Positions 16,274-23,624 of a DNA stretch of 37,137 nucleotides are shown piece by piece. A program made the translations under genes and the position numbers. The first letter of the stretch is position 1, and each line of letters begins with the position of its first letter. This stretch comes from a virus: positions 1 to 37,137 of IMG/VR virus record IMGVR_UViG_3300020185_000129; one strand, given 5' to 3'. A model generated the notes under the pieces. That model did not search any database. It was not told the origin of the DNA and was given only the letters and a program-made list of their open reading frames with translations.

Positions 16274-17904
16274 TGAGTTTCTGCCCATGTCTTACCTATT
16301 TTGTATTCACCATCCAAGGGACAGCGCAGTTCGAGTTGCTCTCCAGCTTCTACGATTGCTTCAACCAGTTTCCTCCCTACTTCTTCAGCGTGTTCTGGCG
16401 TAGTCTCTACCTGAAACTCATCGTGTACGTTCGCAACGAATCTGTGCGGTACGTTACAGAGTTTGTCTCCTGCAATTACTAACGCCTGTTTCATAATCAC
16501 TGCACCGCATGACTGTAGCAGTGTATTTAGTGCAGCATGTTGGTGTCTAATCCAGACTCGTCGCCCATCAATTCCGGGTAGGCTTCCTTCTGAAGCAAGT
16601 GACTCAACCTTTCTGACCAGCCTCCCAAAAGCTGGCATGTTTCGTAGGTAAGAATCTCTAGCTCGCTTGCCAACCTTAGCATTTCCTCCGAGGATAGATC
16701 CAAGCTTTGAGTCTCCTGCTCCATACAAGAGAGCATAGGTAAAACGCTTTGCATCAGCTCTTGTTGCAAGTCCAGCAGCCTGTTGCGTTGCTGAGTGTAC
16801 ATCTCCGTCAAGTAATTCTCTGATGTATTCTTCATCTTTCATGTAGTGTGCAAGACAGCGCAGCTCCAGACTAGAAGCGTCAGCACCGACTAACACGTTA
16901 CCCTCCTCAACTGTGAAGCATTCCCTGTACGTAGACTCAGACGGTATCTGTGCCATGTTGGGTTTGCTGTGTGTCATGCGCCCAGTAACAGCACCGCATG
17001 TGTTAACGTACCCGTGTATGCGCGATCCAGAAACTGCATCGACCCACGACTTGACCATTGCAATCCGCTTGGATAGTGTCAGGTACTCTAAGACCAGCAC
17101 AGCTTCAGGGATGTGGCTGAGTTCCTTAAGGGTCGTCTCGTCCACCTTCGGCTTACCTGTCTCTGTGAACGTAGTCCATACTGCACCCTTCCCTTCAAGT
17201 CTGCTTGCAACCTGTTGTCTAGCTCCGGGATTAAATACCGTGACCTTATCCTTAAGACGCTTGCCTGTCTTGTCTGAGTACCGCTCCTCCACAATGGGCG
17301 GAAATATCTCTTGTAGTTCATGCTCAATCTCCTTCATTCGTTGCTCATGCTGCGCGTGTATCTCACAGCCCCTGTTGAAATCAAACGCAAACCCGTTAGC
17401 TATCTGGTCACTGATCATGAACGCAACTGAGTGCTCCAAGTCCTGACAGGCGTAGCTAAACTCTTTCTTCTTAAGCTTACCTGTTAGGTGCTTGTGTACA
17501 TGCCACGTTGCACGACAGTCCTTCAGACAATACTCAACCATCTCTGGTGTTATGTCTCTGTCAAAGTCCTCAACCTTAAAGTCACCCTTGAGTTCCTCAC
17601 CTGCACGTATGGCCCACTGCTTTAGTGAGTGACCGCCTTCAATGGCTGGGTCGAGCAGTCTACCCATGATCATCGTATCTTCAACGTCACCCTGCCACAC
17701 GAAGTCCCAAACTTCTTCGAGCCTACGCAGATCGAATCCAATTAGGTTGTGACCAATCATAGTTGAGACACCAGTCAAGGCTGCCTTTAGTTGTGTAGCG
17801 TTGTAACACGCAATACTCTTCCCAGAGTTCGGGAGATACACACCTGCTAGATGTATCTTCGTCCAGTCCAGTGTCGTCTCTAAGTCTACAACTGCGTATG
17901 TCAT
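16270..17904 (-). CDS. Family A DNA polymerase with 3'-5' proofreading exonuclease
   Basis: 544 residues from ATG 17904, chosen over an upstream TTG because AGGAGC lies eight bases before it. Exonuclease motifs: VVDLETT near residue 5, GHNLIGFDL near 52, YCLKDCRATWHVH near 126. Polymerase motifs: VGADASSLELRCLAHY (motif A), AKRFTYALLYGAGD (motif B) and NVHDEFQVE (motif C), in order. The motif B residue equivalent to E. coli Phe762 / T7 Tyr526 is Tyr. Shorter than T7 gp5 (704 residues), mainly in the thumb and exonuclease. It replicates the phage genome, probably with the primase-helicase and SSB encoded beside it. Confidence 0.95.
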   Translation of the reverse strand: MTYAVVDLETTLDWTKIHLAGVYLPNSGKSIACYNATQLKAALTGVSTMIGHNLIGFDLRRLEEVWDFVWQGDVEDTMIMGRLLDPAIEGGHSLKQWAIRAGEELKGDFKVEDFDRDITPEMVEYCLKDCRATWHVHKHLTGKLKKKEFSYACQDLEHSVAFMISDQIANGFAFDFNRGCEIHAQHEQRMKEIEHELQEIFPPIVEERYSDKTGKRLKDKVTVFNPGARQQVASRLEGKGAVWTTFTETGKPKVDETTLKELSHIPEAVLVLEYLTLSKRIAMVKSWVDAVSGSRIHGYVNTCGAVTGRMTHSKPNMAQIPSESTYRECFTVEEGNVLVGADASSLELRCLAHYMKDEEYIRELLDGDVHSATQQAAGLATRADAKRFTYALLYGAGDSKLGSILGGNAKVGKRARDSYLRNMPAFGRLVRKVESLASEGSLPGIDGRRVWIRHQHAALNTLLQSCGAVIMKQALVIAGDKLCNVPHRFVANVHDEFQVETTPEHAEEVGRKLVEAIVEAGEQLELRCPLDGEYKIGKTWAETH

Positions 17905-17943
17905 TCTCTTGCTCCTGTTGTACAATCCATCGGCCCATGTTAC

Positions 17944-18426
17944 TCATGTCGGAACCCTGTCTAGTTGGTCTATGCGTAAGTTATAACAATCAGCCCTAAC
18001 AATAAAGCCATTGTCTCCGTCCTTGTCTCCCTTTCGTAATGATCTAGCTTCTTTGAAGTATTCTTCTTTTGACTTGTACCCTAAAACGTAAAGGCTTCCC
18101 TTCTTAATGTAGCGGCAGAATATGTAGCCGTCGCATTTCTGGTGAAGTGAAGTTTTTGCTATGCTGTTGTCGTAGTAAGTACGCGGAGGTACTGTAGTCT
18201 CCTTTGTTTTGATGTCTATATGTAGGCCATTGTGTGTTATGTCGAAGTCTTTGCACGGTGTGCGCTCCGCTCCTAAGTATTCTGATAACATGATTTCAGC
18301 CAAGAAACCTACAGCGTTGCCTCCTCCTTTTCTAATGCTGTTCCTTATAGCTCCCATTTGTTTTGCTTCCTTGAGAGCCTGTGTCTTTTGTTCTTGTGTC
18401 GGTGTTAGCTCTATTATATTACTCAT
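17944..18426 (-). CDS. PD-(D/E)XK nuclease-like protein
   Basis: 160 residues from ATG 18426; two in-frame upstream ATGs exist. The motif set fits the restriction-endonuclease-like fold: E44 in GFLAEIMLSEYLG, an acidic pair in CKDFDITHNG (D60, D62), and D71-x-K73 in HIDIKTKE, followed by a strand-rich region (DGYIFCRYIKKGSLYVLGY). Members cut or nick DNA; whether the target is host, phage or branched DNA is unknown. It lies between the zinc-ribbon protein and DNA polymerase; its start region overlaps the stop of the former. Confidence 0.7.
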   Translation of the reverse strand: MSNIIELTPTQEQKTQALKEAKQMGAIRNSIRKGGGNAVGFLAEIMLSEYLGAERTPCKDFDITHNGLHIDIKTKETTVPPRTYYDNSIAKTSLHQKCDGYIFCRYIKKGSLYVLGYKSKEEYFKEARSLRKGDKDGDNGFIVRADCYNLRIDQLDRVPT

Positions 18427-18628
18427 TATAATACTCATCCAGTTCGTCAAACAAACTGCTGAACTCTGGTATGTCTGCTAATGTCCTGAGGTCAGCGCGA
18501 TCAGAAAAGTTTACATCACCGCCAGCAGATAAGCAACTGCTACAGATGTCGATGAACTCGTCTGTGTTAGAGCAACGTATCGTGGCTTCGTAGTCTGTCA
18601 GTTCTATGTTGCAGGCTTTACATCTCAT
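18419..18628 (-). CDS. Small zinc-ribbon protein (69 aa)
   Basis: The sequence starts MRCKACNIELTDYEATIRC and continues to IDICSSCL, giving two CxxC knuckles (C3/C6 and the pair near residues 29-32) that should bind one zinc ion. The C-terminal half is acidic. ATG 18628 was chosen because GGAGG lies seven bases upstream, immediately after the stop of the PAPS-reductase-like gene. Similar ribbon proteins are common in T7-like replication blocks; the function is unknown. Confidence 0.7.
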   Translation of the reverse strand: MRCKACNIELTDYEATIRCSNTDEFIDICSSCLSAGGDVNFSDRADLRTLADIPEFSSLFDELDEYYNE

Positions 18629-18629
18629 A

Positions 18630-19388
18630 TTAACCTCCGCAGTATCCAGAATCGCAATCAACATCTATCAATTCTATCTGATTGCTGCTGCTTTTTCTAT
18701 AGTTATTTGTACGTGCCCACTTAACAACATCTCTTATGTTGTCGTTGCCTAGCTTTGAGTTGGGGTTAAACCAAGCAGATCCCGTAGCCTTCTCAACTTT
18801 CTCTACCTTTAGTATGTCTTCTTCTGTCATCTCAGCTATGCCTGCTTTGCGTTGGTAGATACACGGGAAGCACTCTCTGCTACGGTGCGGAAGAAGCTCA
18901 AGCTCAGTGGCTTTGATCAGTGAGTCTCTGCGTTCTTCGTCGTACCGTACAAGCGGTGCCCATAGTGATCGGCCTCCGTGACCTTCGCTTTCTTCTGTAT
19001 GTTCGGGAAACGTAGCGCGTCTTGCTGACTCCTCACGCCGCACCCCTATCAGAACCGTTGCCTCTTTGTCAGGATCGTGCTCGTCCATAAGCTCAAGGCT
19101 AGGCGCTATCTTTAGTTGTTGAGTACAGAACTGGCGTCGGAATGCTGGGGTTATCTGACGTTCTTCACACAGCTTATCCATTCCCATTGTCTTTGTTCGT
19201 ACAAAACAAAATCCCATGTCGCCTGCTAGTTGATCTACTTCATCTATTCTTTTCTCCCAGTCTGAATGATGCCAGCCTGTGTCATTGTATACAACAAGCA
19301 CATTCTTTAAGTGTCTGTCGTAGGCCCACTGCATTAAGGCAACGCTGTCGTTACCACATGATGTAAATAAAAAGTAATCGAATCTCAC
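18630..19388 (-). CDS. PAPS reductase / DndC-like PP-loop protein
   Basis: 252 residues from GTG 19388, overlapping the helicase stop (GTGA) behind AGGAGAA. The nucleotide-binding PP-loop is TSCGNDSVAL (residues 9-18) in place of SGGxDS. Other signatures: VVYNDTGWHH, RRQFCTQQLKIAP around C88, and two cysteine pairs, C173-x2-C176 (RECFPCIY) and C245-x4-C250 (DCDSGYCGG), which could hold an iron-sulfur cluster or metal. The family activates substrates with ATP in sulfur transfer or sulfate reduction. No other dnd genes are present, so phosphorothioation is not implied. It is placed between helicase and nuclease-like genes. Confidence 0.8.
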   Translation of the reverse strand: MRFDYFLFTSCGNDSVALMQWAYDRHLKNVLVVYNDTGWHHSDWEKRIDEVDQLAGDMGFCFVRTKTMGMDKLCEERQITPAFRRQFCTQQLKIAPSLELMDEHDPDKEATVLIGVRREESARRATFPEHTEESEGHGGRSLWAPLVRYDEERRDSLIKATELELLPHRSRECFPCIYQRKAGIAEMTEEDILKVEKVEKATGSAWFNPNSKLGNDNIRDVVKWARTNNYRKSSSNQIELIDVDCDSGYCGG

Positions 19389-20974
19389 AATGCATTCTCC
19401 TCTTCTGTTAATCGTCCGGTGTCCTCGTTGTAGACTAGCCTACCTGCTGGCCCTGTCTTCCCGCTGAACCTGTTCTTCAGTACGCGTAGCTTGGTGGTGT
19501 TACGTTCTTCTTCGTCCTCTGCTTGGCTGTTACGCTCTGCTCCTATCACTGCATCGGATAGCTGTGCGATAGCGGCGCTGCCTCGTAGCATGCCGAGACT
19601 TGTAGCCGCACCATCCTCCAAAGACTTACCATCTGGACGCTTCAAGTGCGACACTAAAAGCAGGGTGATCCGCATCTCCTGAACAAACATACGTAGCTTG
19701 GTCATTATCATGTCGATTGCCTTGCGTTCATCCCCGTTCTGCTGGTCGGAAACCAGTATAGATAGGTGATCAAGTACAATGAACTGACAACCCAGACCCT
19801 TGACCATGTACCGCATGCGTCCCAGCACACGTTCGATCTCGTTACTTCCGAAGGCATCCCAAAAGAATACTCTGTTCTCGTAGTTGGTGGCGTGATACAC
19901 CCTGTCAACCTCCTCCGGTGAGTAGTCACAGTCGGGTAAGTGTATAGGCTTGTTCATCTCTAGCCCTACAAGGCCACGTAACGTCCTCTCAGGCGTTTCT
20001 TCTAGGAACATAAGACCCATGCACCCGTCCTTGTCTTGCTTCAGCATGGCTACTACAAGCTCTCTGAGGATGGTTGACTTACCAAGGCCACTACCAGCAC
20101 ATAGCGTGACCAGTTCAGCAGGACGGATTCCGTATAACATGTTATCAAGTTGACGAAAGGGATAGGAAGTCAGGCCCCTGCGCAGTGGTACCTTGATAGC
20201 TGCAAGCAACTCACTCGGACGCACGATACCGTCAGGCGTAAACACTTCAGCATCCCACCACTGCTTGACAAACTCACTAGCCTTGCCGTTAAGCAGGTAC
20301 TCGTTAGCATCCTTGCCGTCTGACATCTTCATTATCTTTGCCTTGTTACCGAACAGTTCTGCAACATCGTTCGCTGCCTTCTGTCCCGGCTCATCGCTGT
20401 CAAAGCAAATGATAACGTTCTCAAAGCTGTTGAGGTATTCAAACTGACTACGGCAATCCTTAATGGCAGCTTGTGCGCCGTTGCGTACACTAACAACAGG
20501 ATACTTACTGCCGAACATTTGGTAAGCAGCCATGCAATCGTACTCGCCCTCAGTTATGGTGATGTAACGTCCACCTGCACTGAACAGTTGCTGCCCGAAC
20601 AGTCTACCTTTAGTCCAGTCACCCTCCGTAACGAAACGTTTATCAGGGTAGCGCACCTTAGCTGCCACGGGTTCGTTGCCTTCATCGTAGTAACCAAACA
20701 ACACACGATCACCATCAACAATAGCACTGTACTTTTCTGCTGTCTCCTTCTGTATACGTCGGTCAATGATTGCACTGTACTTACCTGTCAGTAGCTTGGC
20801 GTTGAACTGCTTCTTGGTTTCGGGGCGGTGCTCGTAGGTTACACCCTGCCAGTCAGCAGTGGGCTTGCCACGCTTACCGCATGAGAAACAGTACGATGAT
20901 CCGTCCTCGTTAACGGTCAAGCATTTGTGATGTCCACAGTCGGGGCAACTTTGATGCGTCTTTGCAGTTGTCAT
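19385..20974 (-). CDS. Primase-helicase (T7 gp4-like)
   Basis: 529 residues. The N-terminal zinc-binding domain has C10, C13, C18 and the pair C29/C32 (CPDC...CFSC). A TOPRIM primase domain follows (TEGEYD at 141-146, FDSDEPG at 191-197, DGKDANEYL near 219). The C-terminal RecA-like hexameric helicase carries Walker A GSGLGKST (294-301), a Walker B-like FIVLDHLS, and LLLVSHLKRP. It unwinds the fork and makes primers for the polymerase encoded in the same operon. ATG 20974 has GAGGAT upstream and a strong promoter at 21060-21088. Confidence 0.95.
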   Translation of the reverse strand: MTTAKTHQSCPDCGHHKCLTVNEDGSSYCFSCGKRGKPTADWQGVTYEHRPETKKQFNAKLLTGKYSAIIDRRIQKETAEKYSAIVDGDRVLFGYYDEGNEPVAAKVRYPDKRFVTEGDWTKGRLFGQQLFSAGGRYITITEGEYDCMAAYQMFGSKYPVVSVRNGAQAAIKDCRSQFEYLNSFENVIICFDSDEPGQKAANDVAELFGNKAKIMKMSDGKDANEYLLNGKASEFVKQWWDAEVFTPDGIVRPSELLAAIKVPLRRGLTSYPFRQLDNMLYGIRPAELVTLCAGSGLGKSTILRELVVAMLKQDKDGCMGLMFLEETPERTLRGLVGLEMNKPIHLPDCDYSPEEVDRVYHATNYENRVFFWDAFGSNEIERVLGRMRYMVKGLGCQFIVLDHLSILVSDQQNGDERKAIDMIMTKLRMFVQEMRITLLLVSHLKRPDGKSLEDGAATSLGMLRGSAAIAQLSDAVIGAERNSQAEDEEERNTTKLRVLKNRFSGKTGPAGRLVYNEDTGRLTEEENAL

Positions 20975-20982
20975 AAGATCCT

Positions 20983-21043
20983 CTTTAAAGAGTCTTTAAA
21001 GTTAAAACTATAATAAGTTATATGATAATGTTTATCTTTAAAG
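20983..21043 (-). repeat. Three CTTTAAAG palindromes in the primase-helicase leader
   Basis: Exact copies of the 8-bp palindrome lie at 20983-20990, 20994-21001 and 21036-21043, between the promoter and the primase-helicase start. The first two sit 11 bp apart, immediately upstream of the GAGGAT ribosome site. They may bind a dimeric regulator or form leader structure; this is inference. Confidence 0.6.
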
Positions 21044-21059
21044 TTTACTCTATAGTAAT

Positions 21060-21088
21060 ATTGTAGCATGTATTTTCCTTGGTGTCAA
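21060..21088 (-). promoter_or_regulatory. Sigma70 promoter for the replication operon
   Basis: On the minus strand: TTGACA (21088-21083), 17-bp spacer ending AAAATACATGC, TACAAT (21065-21060). It has an extended -10 TG and the same downstream ATATTAC as the SSB promoter. The -35 box contains the TGA stop codon of the 30-aa membrane peptide gene. Confidence 0.9.
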
Positions 21089-21177
21089 GCGTTGTCACTA
21101 TACAGTGCAACCAAGATCCCAAGTATGTATCCAATGCCGCAGCCTAGCAGCAGGTTAAACAGTTCAGCTTCGTTCAT
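21085..21177 (-). CDS. Micro-membrane peptide (30 aa)
   Basis: MNEAELFNLLLGCGIGYILG followed by ILVALYSDNA. One hydrophobic span with glycines and a single cysteine covers residues 7-26. ATG 21177 has AGGAGAA at good spacing; it overlaps the upstream gene by 14 bases. Its stop codon is part of the -35 box of the helicase promoter. Too short for family assignment. Confidence 0.6.
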   Translation of the reverse strand: MNEAELFNLLLGCGIGYILGILVALYSDNA

Positions 21178-21373
21178 CAGGGTTCTCCTGCTCTATGCCT
21201 GTACGGTACAGTGTGTTAGCGATACCATCAATCATGTTGTATGCGTTGTCATACGCTAACGCTACGCCGTAGGATACTGGGTCGCTGTTACTGCTCATGG
21301 TGTTGAGATCACGCAGGTGTTTAAGCTTGCGCTGTACATCTCGCAGTTTGTGGTACGTCTCTAGTTGGTTCAT
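21164..21373 (-). CDS. Hypothetical helical protein (69 aa)
   Basis: Charged helical N-terminus (YHKLRDVQRKLKHLRDL), then a segment VSYGVALAYDNAYNMIDGIANTL with a helical, partly hydrophobic face. No signal peptide and no recognised family. Start ATG 21373 has GGAGG upstream and overlaps the preceding stop by ATGA, so it belongs to the coupled chain of the accessory cluster. Confidence 0.6.
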   Translation of the reverse strand: MNQLETYHKLRDVQRKLKHLRDLNTMSSNSDPVSYGVALAYDNAYNMIDGIANTLYRTGIEQENPDERS

Positions 21374-21555
21374 GCGAAATCCTCCAATGGTGGGTACGTC
21401 ATTACTGTAACCTGCATAGTTACACGGTGTTCAAAGTCTGTATTCTCTAGTGCTTCACTGGTAGCGTAACTCATGGCCTCGCCTAACGATTCAAACACAT
21501 CGTCTAGTAACCATGAAGGGTTTCTATCGTTCCTATATTCTACTTGATACTTCAT
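21370..21555 (-). CDS. Hypothetical protein (61 aa)
   Basis: Starts MKYQVEYRNDRNPSWLLDDV; a short alpha/beta domain with a helix (ESLGEAMSYATSEALEN) and a strand (HRVTMQVTVMTYPP). ATG 21555 is preferred to longer in-frame starts because AGGAGAA precedes it and it overlaps the lipoprotein stop (ATGA). No family recognised. Confidence 0.6.
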   Translation of the reverse strand: MKYQVEYRNDRNPSWLLDDVFESLGEAMSYATSEALENTDFEHRVTMQVTVMTYPPLEDFA

Positions 21556-21647
21556 TGTAAGTTCTCCTGTGGGTACGTCCAAGCTGCGTCGTCTGTGCTG
21601 ACAGTTGTGCAGCCACTCATTAACATAACTAAAAGCAATGCTCTCAT
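21552..21647 (-). CDS. Tiny lipoprotein (31 aa)
   Basis: MRALLLVMLMSGCTTVSTDD then AAWTYPQENLQ. Residues 1-13 are a complete type II signal peptide with lipobox MSGC, so the mature product is a 19-residue lipopeptide. The ribosome site GCGGAGGAG before ATG 21647 is among the strongest here, and both ends overlap neighbours by ATGA. Being in an early-type cluster, it would be made early and placed in the envelope. Early phage lipoproteins in other phages (for example Llp of T5) block superinfection; a similar role is possible but unproven. Confidence 0.6.
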   Translation of the reverse strand: MRALLLVMLMSGCTTVSTDDAAWTYPQENLQ

Positions 21648-21838
21648 GGGTGCTCCTCCGCATTGTATTCATCTTCGGCTACATCTTCGATTTGCCGCTC
21701 AAGTTCGGGGTGTAGCTTGTCAACGCGCACCTGTTGACCGTCATAGTGCAAGTCTAAGATTACGATTTCGTCCTCGCTAACCTCAACCCATGCGGTCACT
21801 TCAATGTATCCGCTGTCCAATATCACTTCAACTTTCAT
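21644..21838 (-). CDS. Hypothetical acidic protein (64 aa)
   Basis: Starts MKVEVILDSGYIEVTAWVEV, then EDEIVILDLHYDGQQV, a beta-strand-rich domain, and ends in an acidic helix (LERQIEDVAEDEYNAEEHP). ATG 21838 lies behind GGAGAG with suitable spacing; an ATG two codons upstream is too close to that site. It overlaps the previous gene by 11 bases. Small acidic early proteins of this kind are often host-takeover factors or DNA mimics; nothing specific is visible here. Confidence 0.6.
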   Translation of the reverse strand: MKVEVILDSGYIEVTAWVEVSEDEIVILDLHYDGQQVRVDKLHPELERQIEDVAEDEYNAEEHP

Positions 21839-22022
21839 GTGCATCTCTCCAAGTGTCGAATTGAATTGCAATCTCAAGCAGCGCAGCGCTCTGCTTATAC
21901 GCAGTGTAGCGTCCCTCGTACCAGTGGTCTAGGCTACAGTCGCCCTTGAACCTACGCGATAACCAACACGCTCTTGCTGCCTCTCTACGCAGCTCAGTGT
22001 GTAGTTCTTTTGTTGATTTCAT
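21828..22022 (-). CDS. Hypothetical helical protein (64 aa)
   Basis: MKSTKELHTELRREAARACW followed by a Tyr/Trp-rich middle (CSLDHWYEGRYTAYKQSAALLEIAI). Entirely helical and soluble. ATG 22022 overlaps the upstream stop (ATGA) and has GGAGAG before it. No family recognised. Confidence 0.6.
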   Translation of the reverse strand: MKSTKELHTELRREAARACWLSRRFKGDCSLDHWYEGRYTAYKQSAALLEIAIQFDTWRDAHES

Positions 22023-22411
22023 AGTGACTCTCCAGTTTTTAAAAGTTGATAACAAACTACGGTACGTTTTGAGCGTGCTTCTTTGAGTGCTGTCCAGTCT
22101 AGCACTACGCCGTCCTTGATAACGCTGACATGCCGTGAACTATATACGAGGTAGGTGCCGCTTGTCAAGCCCTTCTTCGGTAGGTTTTCTACGTACCCTT
22201 TCACCTTGACTTCTAGCATGTGATAGCCAGCGTCCTGTATGGCCTCGTTAAGTAGCAACCCTGACACACCGCGTCCACGCTTGCGGCGCAGTCTAGTATT
22301 GGCAACGTGCATGTTAGCGCCAGTGACTAGACAGTACGCCAGCGCAGTACAGAAACTGCGATCGCCTGCGTCTGTGAAGTCTTGATACAAACTTAAATAA
22401 TCTGTGTACAT
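22019..22411 (-). CDS. Papain-like cysteine peptidase-type protein
   Basis: 130 residues. The N-terminal helix contains GDRSFCTALAYCLVTG with C21, as in the nucleophile helix of papain-like folds. Later come TYLVYSSRHVSVIKDGVVLDW with H94 and D105. The order Cys, His, Asp and the length suit small phage-encoded papain-like or C39-like proteins. They may cleave proteins or act as deamidases; the substrate is unknown. ATG 22411 has GGAG upstream, just after the gp88-like stop. Confidence 0.55.
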   Translation of the reverse strand: MYTDYLSLYQDFTDAGDRSFCTALAYCLVTGANMHVANTRLRRKRGRGVSGLLLNEAIQDAGYHMLEVKVKGYVENLPKKGLTSGTYLVYSSRHVSVIKDGVVLDWTALKEARSKRTVVCYQLLKTGESL

Positions 22412-22419
22412 TTGCTCTC

Positions 22420-23082
22420 CTAAATGTCAATGACAAAACCTGATTGATCTTTCTTTGCTGCGCCCTTCGCAGTCAAGCCTACAACTACACCTCGCTTGTC
22501 ATAGAAGCGCATGTCGTGATCGTCGCCGCTGATTACCTCCCTGTCAAGGTATGATACGGGTAATTCTTTACGAAAGACTACCGCAATATTGTGACGCGAG
22601 TCCTTGACTTTCTGCGCGTACTTACTATTGGCTCCGCTATAGCTTACCGTCAAGTGATAATTGTCCGGCACTTTGCGGTTGGGTAGCTTTGTGTAGTCGT
22701 AGAATTGTATGTCAGGAAAGTCTGTGATGATGCCAGTGTTTTCCCATGCAATATCTGACGTACCATTGAGGCGCACCGCAGGTGACTTACCTTTTTTATA
22801 ACATGTTACGTTTATCTTTGTGAGTTCGGCGCGCAGTTGTGCTAAGAAATCATCGGGGCTGTTTAGCCAGTAGTCCAGCTTGCGTTGCCGCGCAGCTTGT
22901 ACACTGCTCATTGCGCCGCGTCCTGCCGTGTTTAGACAAGCCGCTTCGCACCCTGCTAGTTGTGACATTGGACACACTGCTCTGTCCGGTTTCATATACA
23001 TAATGTAGCTGCGTATCCTGTCCGAATACTTTGCGTTCTTGCGTAGCTTTGCGTTGCTACTTTGCTCTGCTAATAATTTCAT
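22420..23082 (-). CDS. Gp88-like phage protein (PF17338-type)
   Basis: 220 residues from ATG 23082, chosen for the GAGGAT ribosome site; the open frame runs further upstream without one. A conserved Cys-rich signature VCPMSQLAGCEAACLNTAGR near residue 37-56 is followed by a Gln/Arg-rich helix and a beta-rich C-terminal half (PDNYHLTVSYSG, NIAVVFRKELP). I recognise this as the gene product 88 family of phages. Its biochemical function is unknown to me; the cysteines could bind a metal. One copy of the TAACATGTTA element lies inside this gene (22799-22808). Confidence 0.72.
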   Translation of the reverse strand: MKLLAEQSSNAKLRKNAKYSDRIRSYIMYMKPDRAVCPMSQLAGCEAACLNTAGRGAMSSVQAARQRKLDYWLNSPDDFLAQLRAELTKINVTCYKKGKSPAVRLNGTSDIAWENTGIITDFPDIQFYDYTKLPNRKVPDNYHLTVSYSGANSKYAQKVKDSRHNIAVVFRKELPVSYLDREVISGDDHDMRFYDKRGVVVGLTAKGAAKKDQSGFVIDI

Positions 23083-23092
23083 AATGTAATCC

Positions 23093-23329
23093 TCACTCGT
23101 AATCCCACATCTCACCATCCCAATAAACGTTGTAGCCTTCCTTGTGCAGCCACTGCCCGACCTCATTGGGTATAGCAAAGCACCCATCATAGTCGTAAAT
23201 TCTACCGCCCTCAAGGAAAACACAACACGCATCGCGCTCGCCTCTGTTTACATGCTCAAAATAGATCTGCTCTTTTTTAATGTAAATGCCATAGTCTTTG
23301 TACGCTTCATCACATCCATATTTACTCAT
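23093..23329 (-). CDS. Hypothetical acidic aromatic-rich protein (78 aa)
   Basis: MSKYGCDEAYKDYGIYIKKE and onward, rich in Tyr, Asp and Glu, with strands (CCVFLEGGRIYDYDGCFAI) and a C-terminal QWLHKEGYNVYWDGEMWDYE. Starts at ATG 23329, with GGAGG in the last codons of the tiny upstream ORF. Net charge is strongly negative. No family recognised. Confidence 0.6.
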   Translation of the reverse strand: MSKYGCDEAYKDYGIYIKKEQIYFEHVNRGERDACCVFLEGGRIYDYDGCFAIPNEVGQWLHKEGYNVYWDGEMWDYE

Positions 23330-23332
23330 AAC

Positions 23333-23404
23333 TTAAGCCCTCCAAGGGTACATTGATAAAAGGATACCGCCCCAAACTATAACCCATATTACTTGATCTG
23401 ACAT
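23333..23404 (-). CDS. Micro-membrane peptide (23 aa)
   Basis: MSDQVIWVIVWGGILLSMYP ending WRA: one Trp-flanked hydrophobic span. The start ATG 23404 follows AAGGAG with ideal spacing, and its last codons contain the GGAGG site of the next gene. It lies directly downstream of a TAACTTGTTA junction element. Its small size limits certainty; the alternative is a leader peptide for the 78-aa gene. Confidence 0.5.
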   Translation of the reverse strand: MSDQVIWVIVWGGILLSMYPWRA

Positions 23405-23441
23405 TCTGTTTCTCCTTATAAGAAATTATAACTTGTTACGT

Positions 23442-23624
23442 TTATTCGTCGTCGTCGTCACCGACATCATTGTACACTGCCAAACATTCTGGACATGCTA
23501 CATCGGCAACGTTTGGATTGTCAAGCCACGTTCCAACGTGCGCGTACCTGTCACCTTCAACGTTGCGAGGCGCACCGCATACTGTTTCGCCAGCGTAGTA
23601 TCCTGTCAATGTGATGTGTATCAT
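23442..23624 (-). CDS. Hypothetical small Cys-containing protein (60 aa)
   Basis: Starts MIHITLTGYYAGETVCGAPR and contains VACPECLAVYNDVG, a possible zinc knuckle (CPEC) with a more distant cysteine, ending in an acidic GDDDDE tail. ATG 23624 has GGAGG upstream and overlaps the previous stop (ATGA); longer in-frame starts lack a ribosome site. No family recognised. Confidence 0.6.
   Translation of the reverse strand: MIHITLTGYYAGETVCGAPRNVEGDRYAHVGTWLDNPNVADVACPECLAVYNDVGDDDDE

Noticed and set aside
17723-17947. 74-aa minus-strand ORF starting with an ATGA overlap just before DNA polymerase
   Set aside because: It overlaps most of the polymerase exonuclease start in another frame, its sequence looks like a frame shadow, and the polymerase has its own good ribosome site.
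22144-22171. Minus-strand TTGACA-16-TATATA inside the cysteine peptidase-like gene
   Set aside because: It lacks the shared spacer and extended -10 of the four promoters, has a poor -10, and is within coding sequence.
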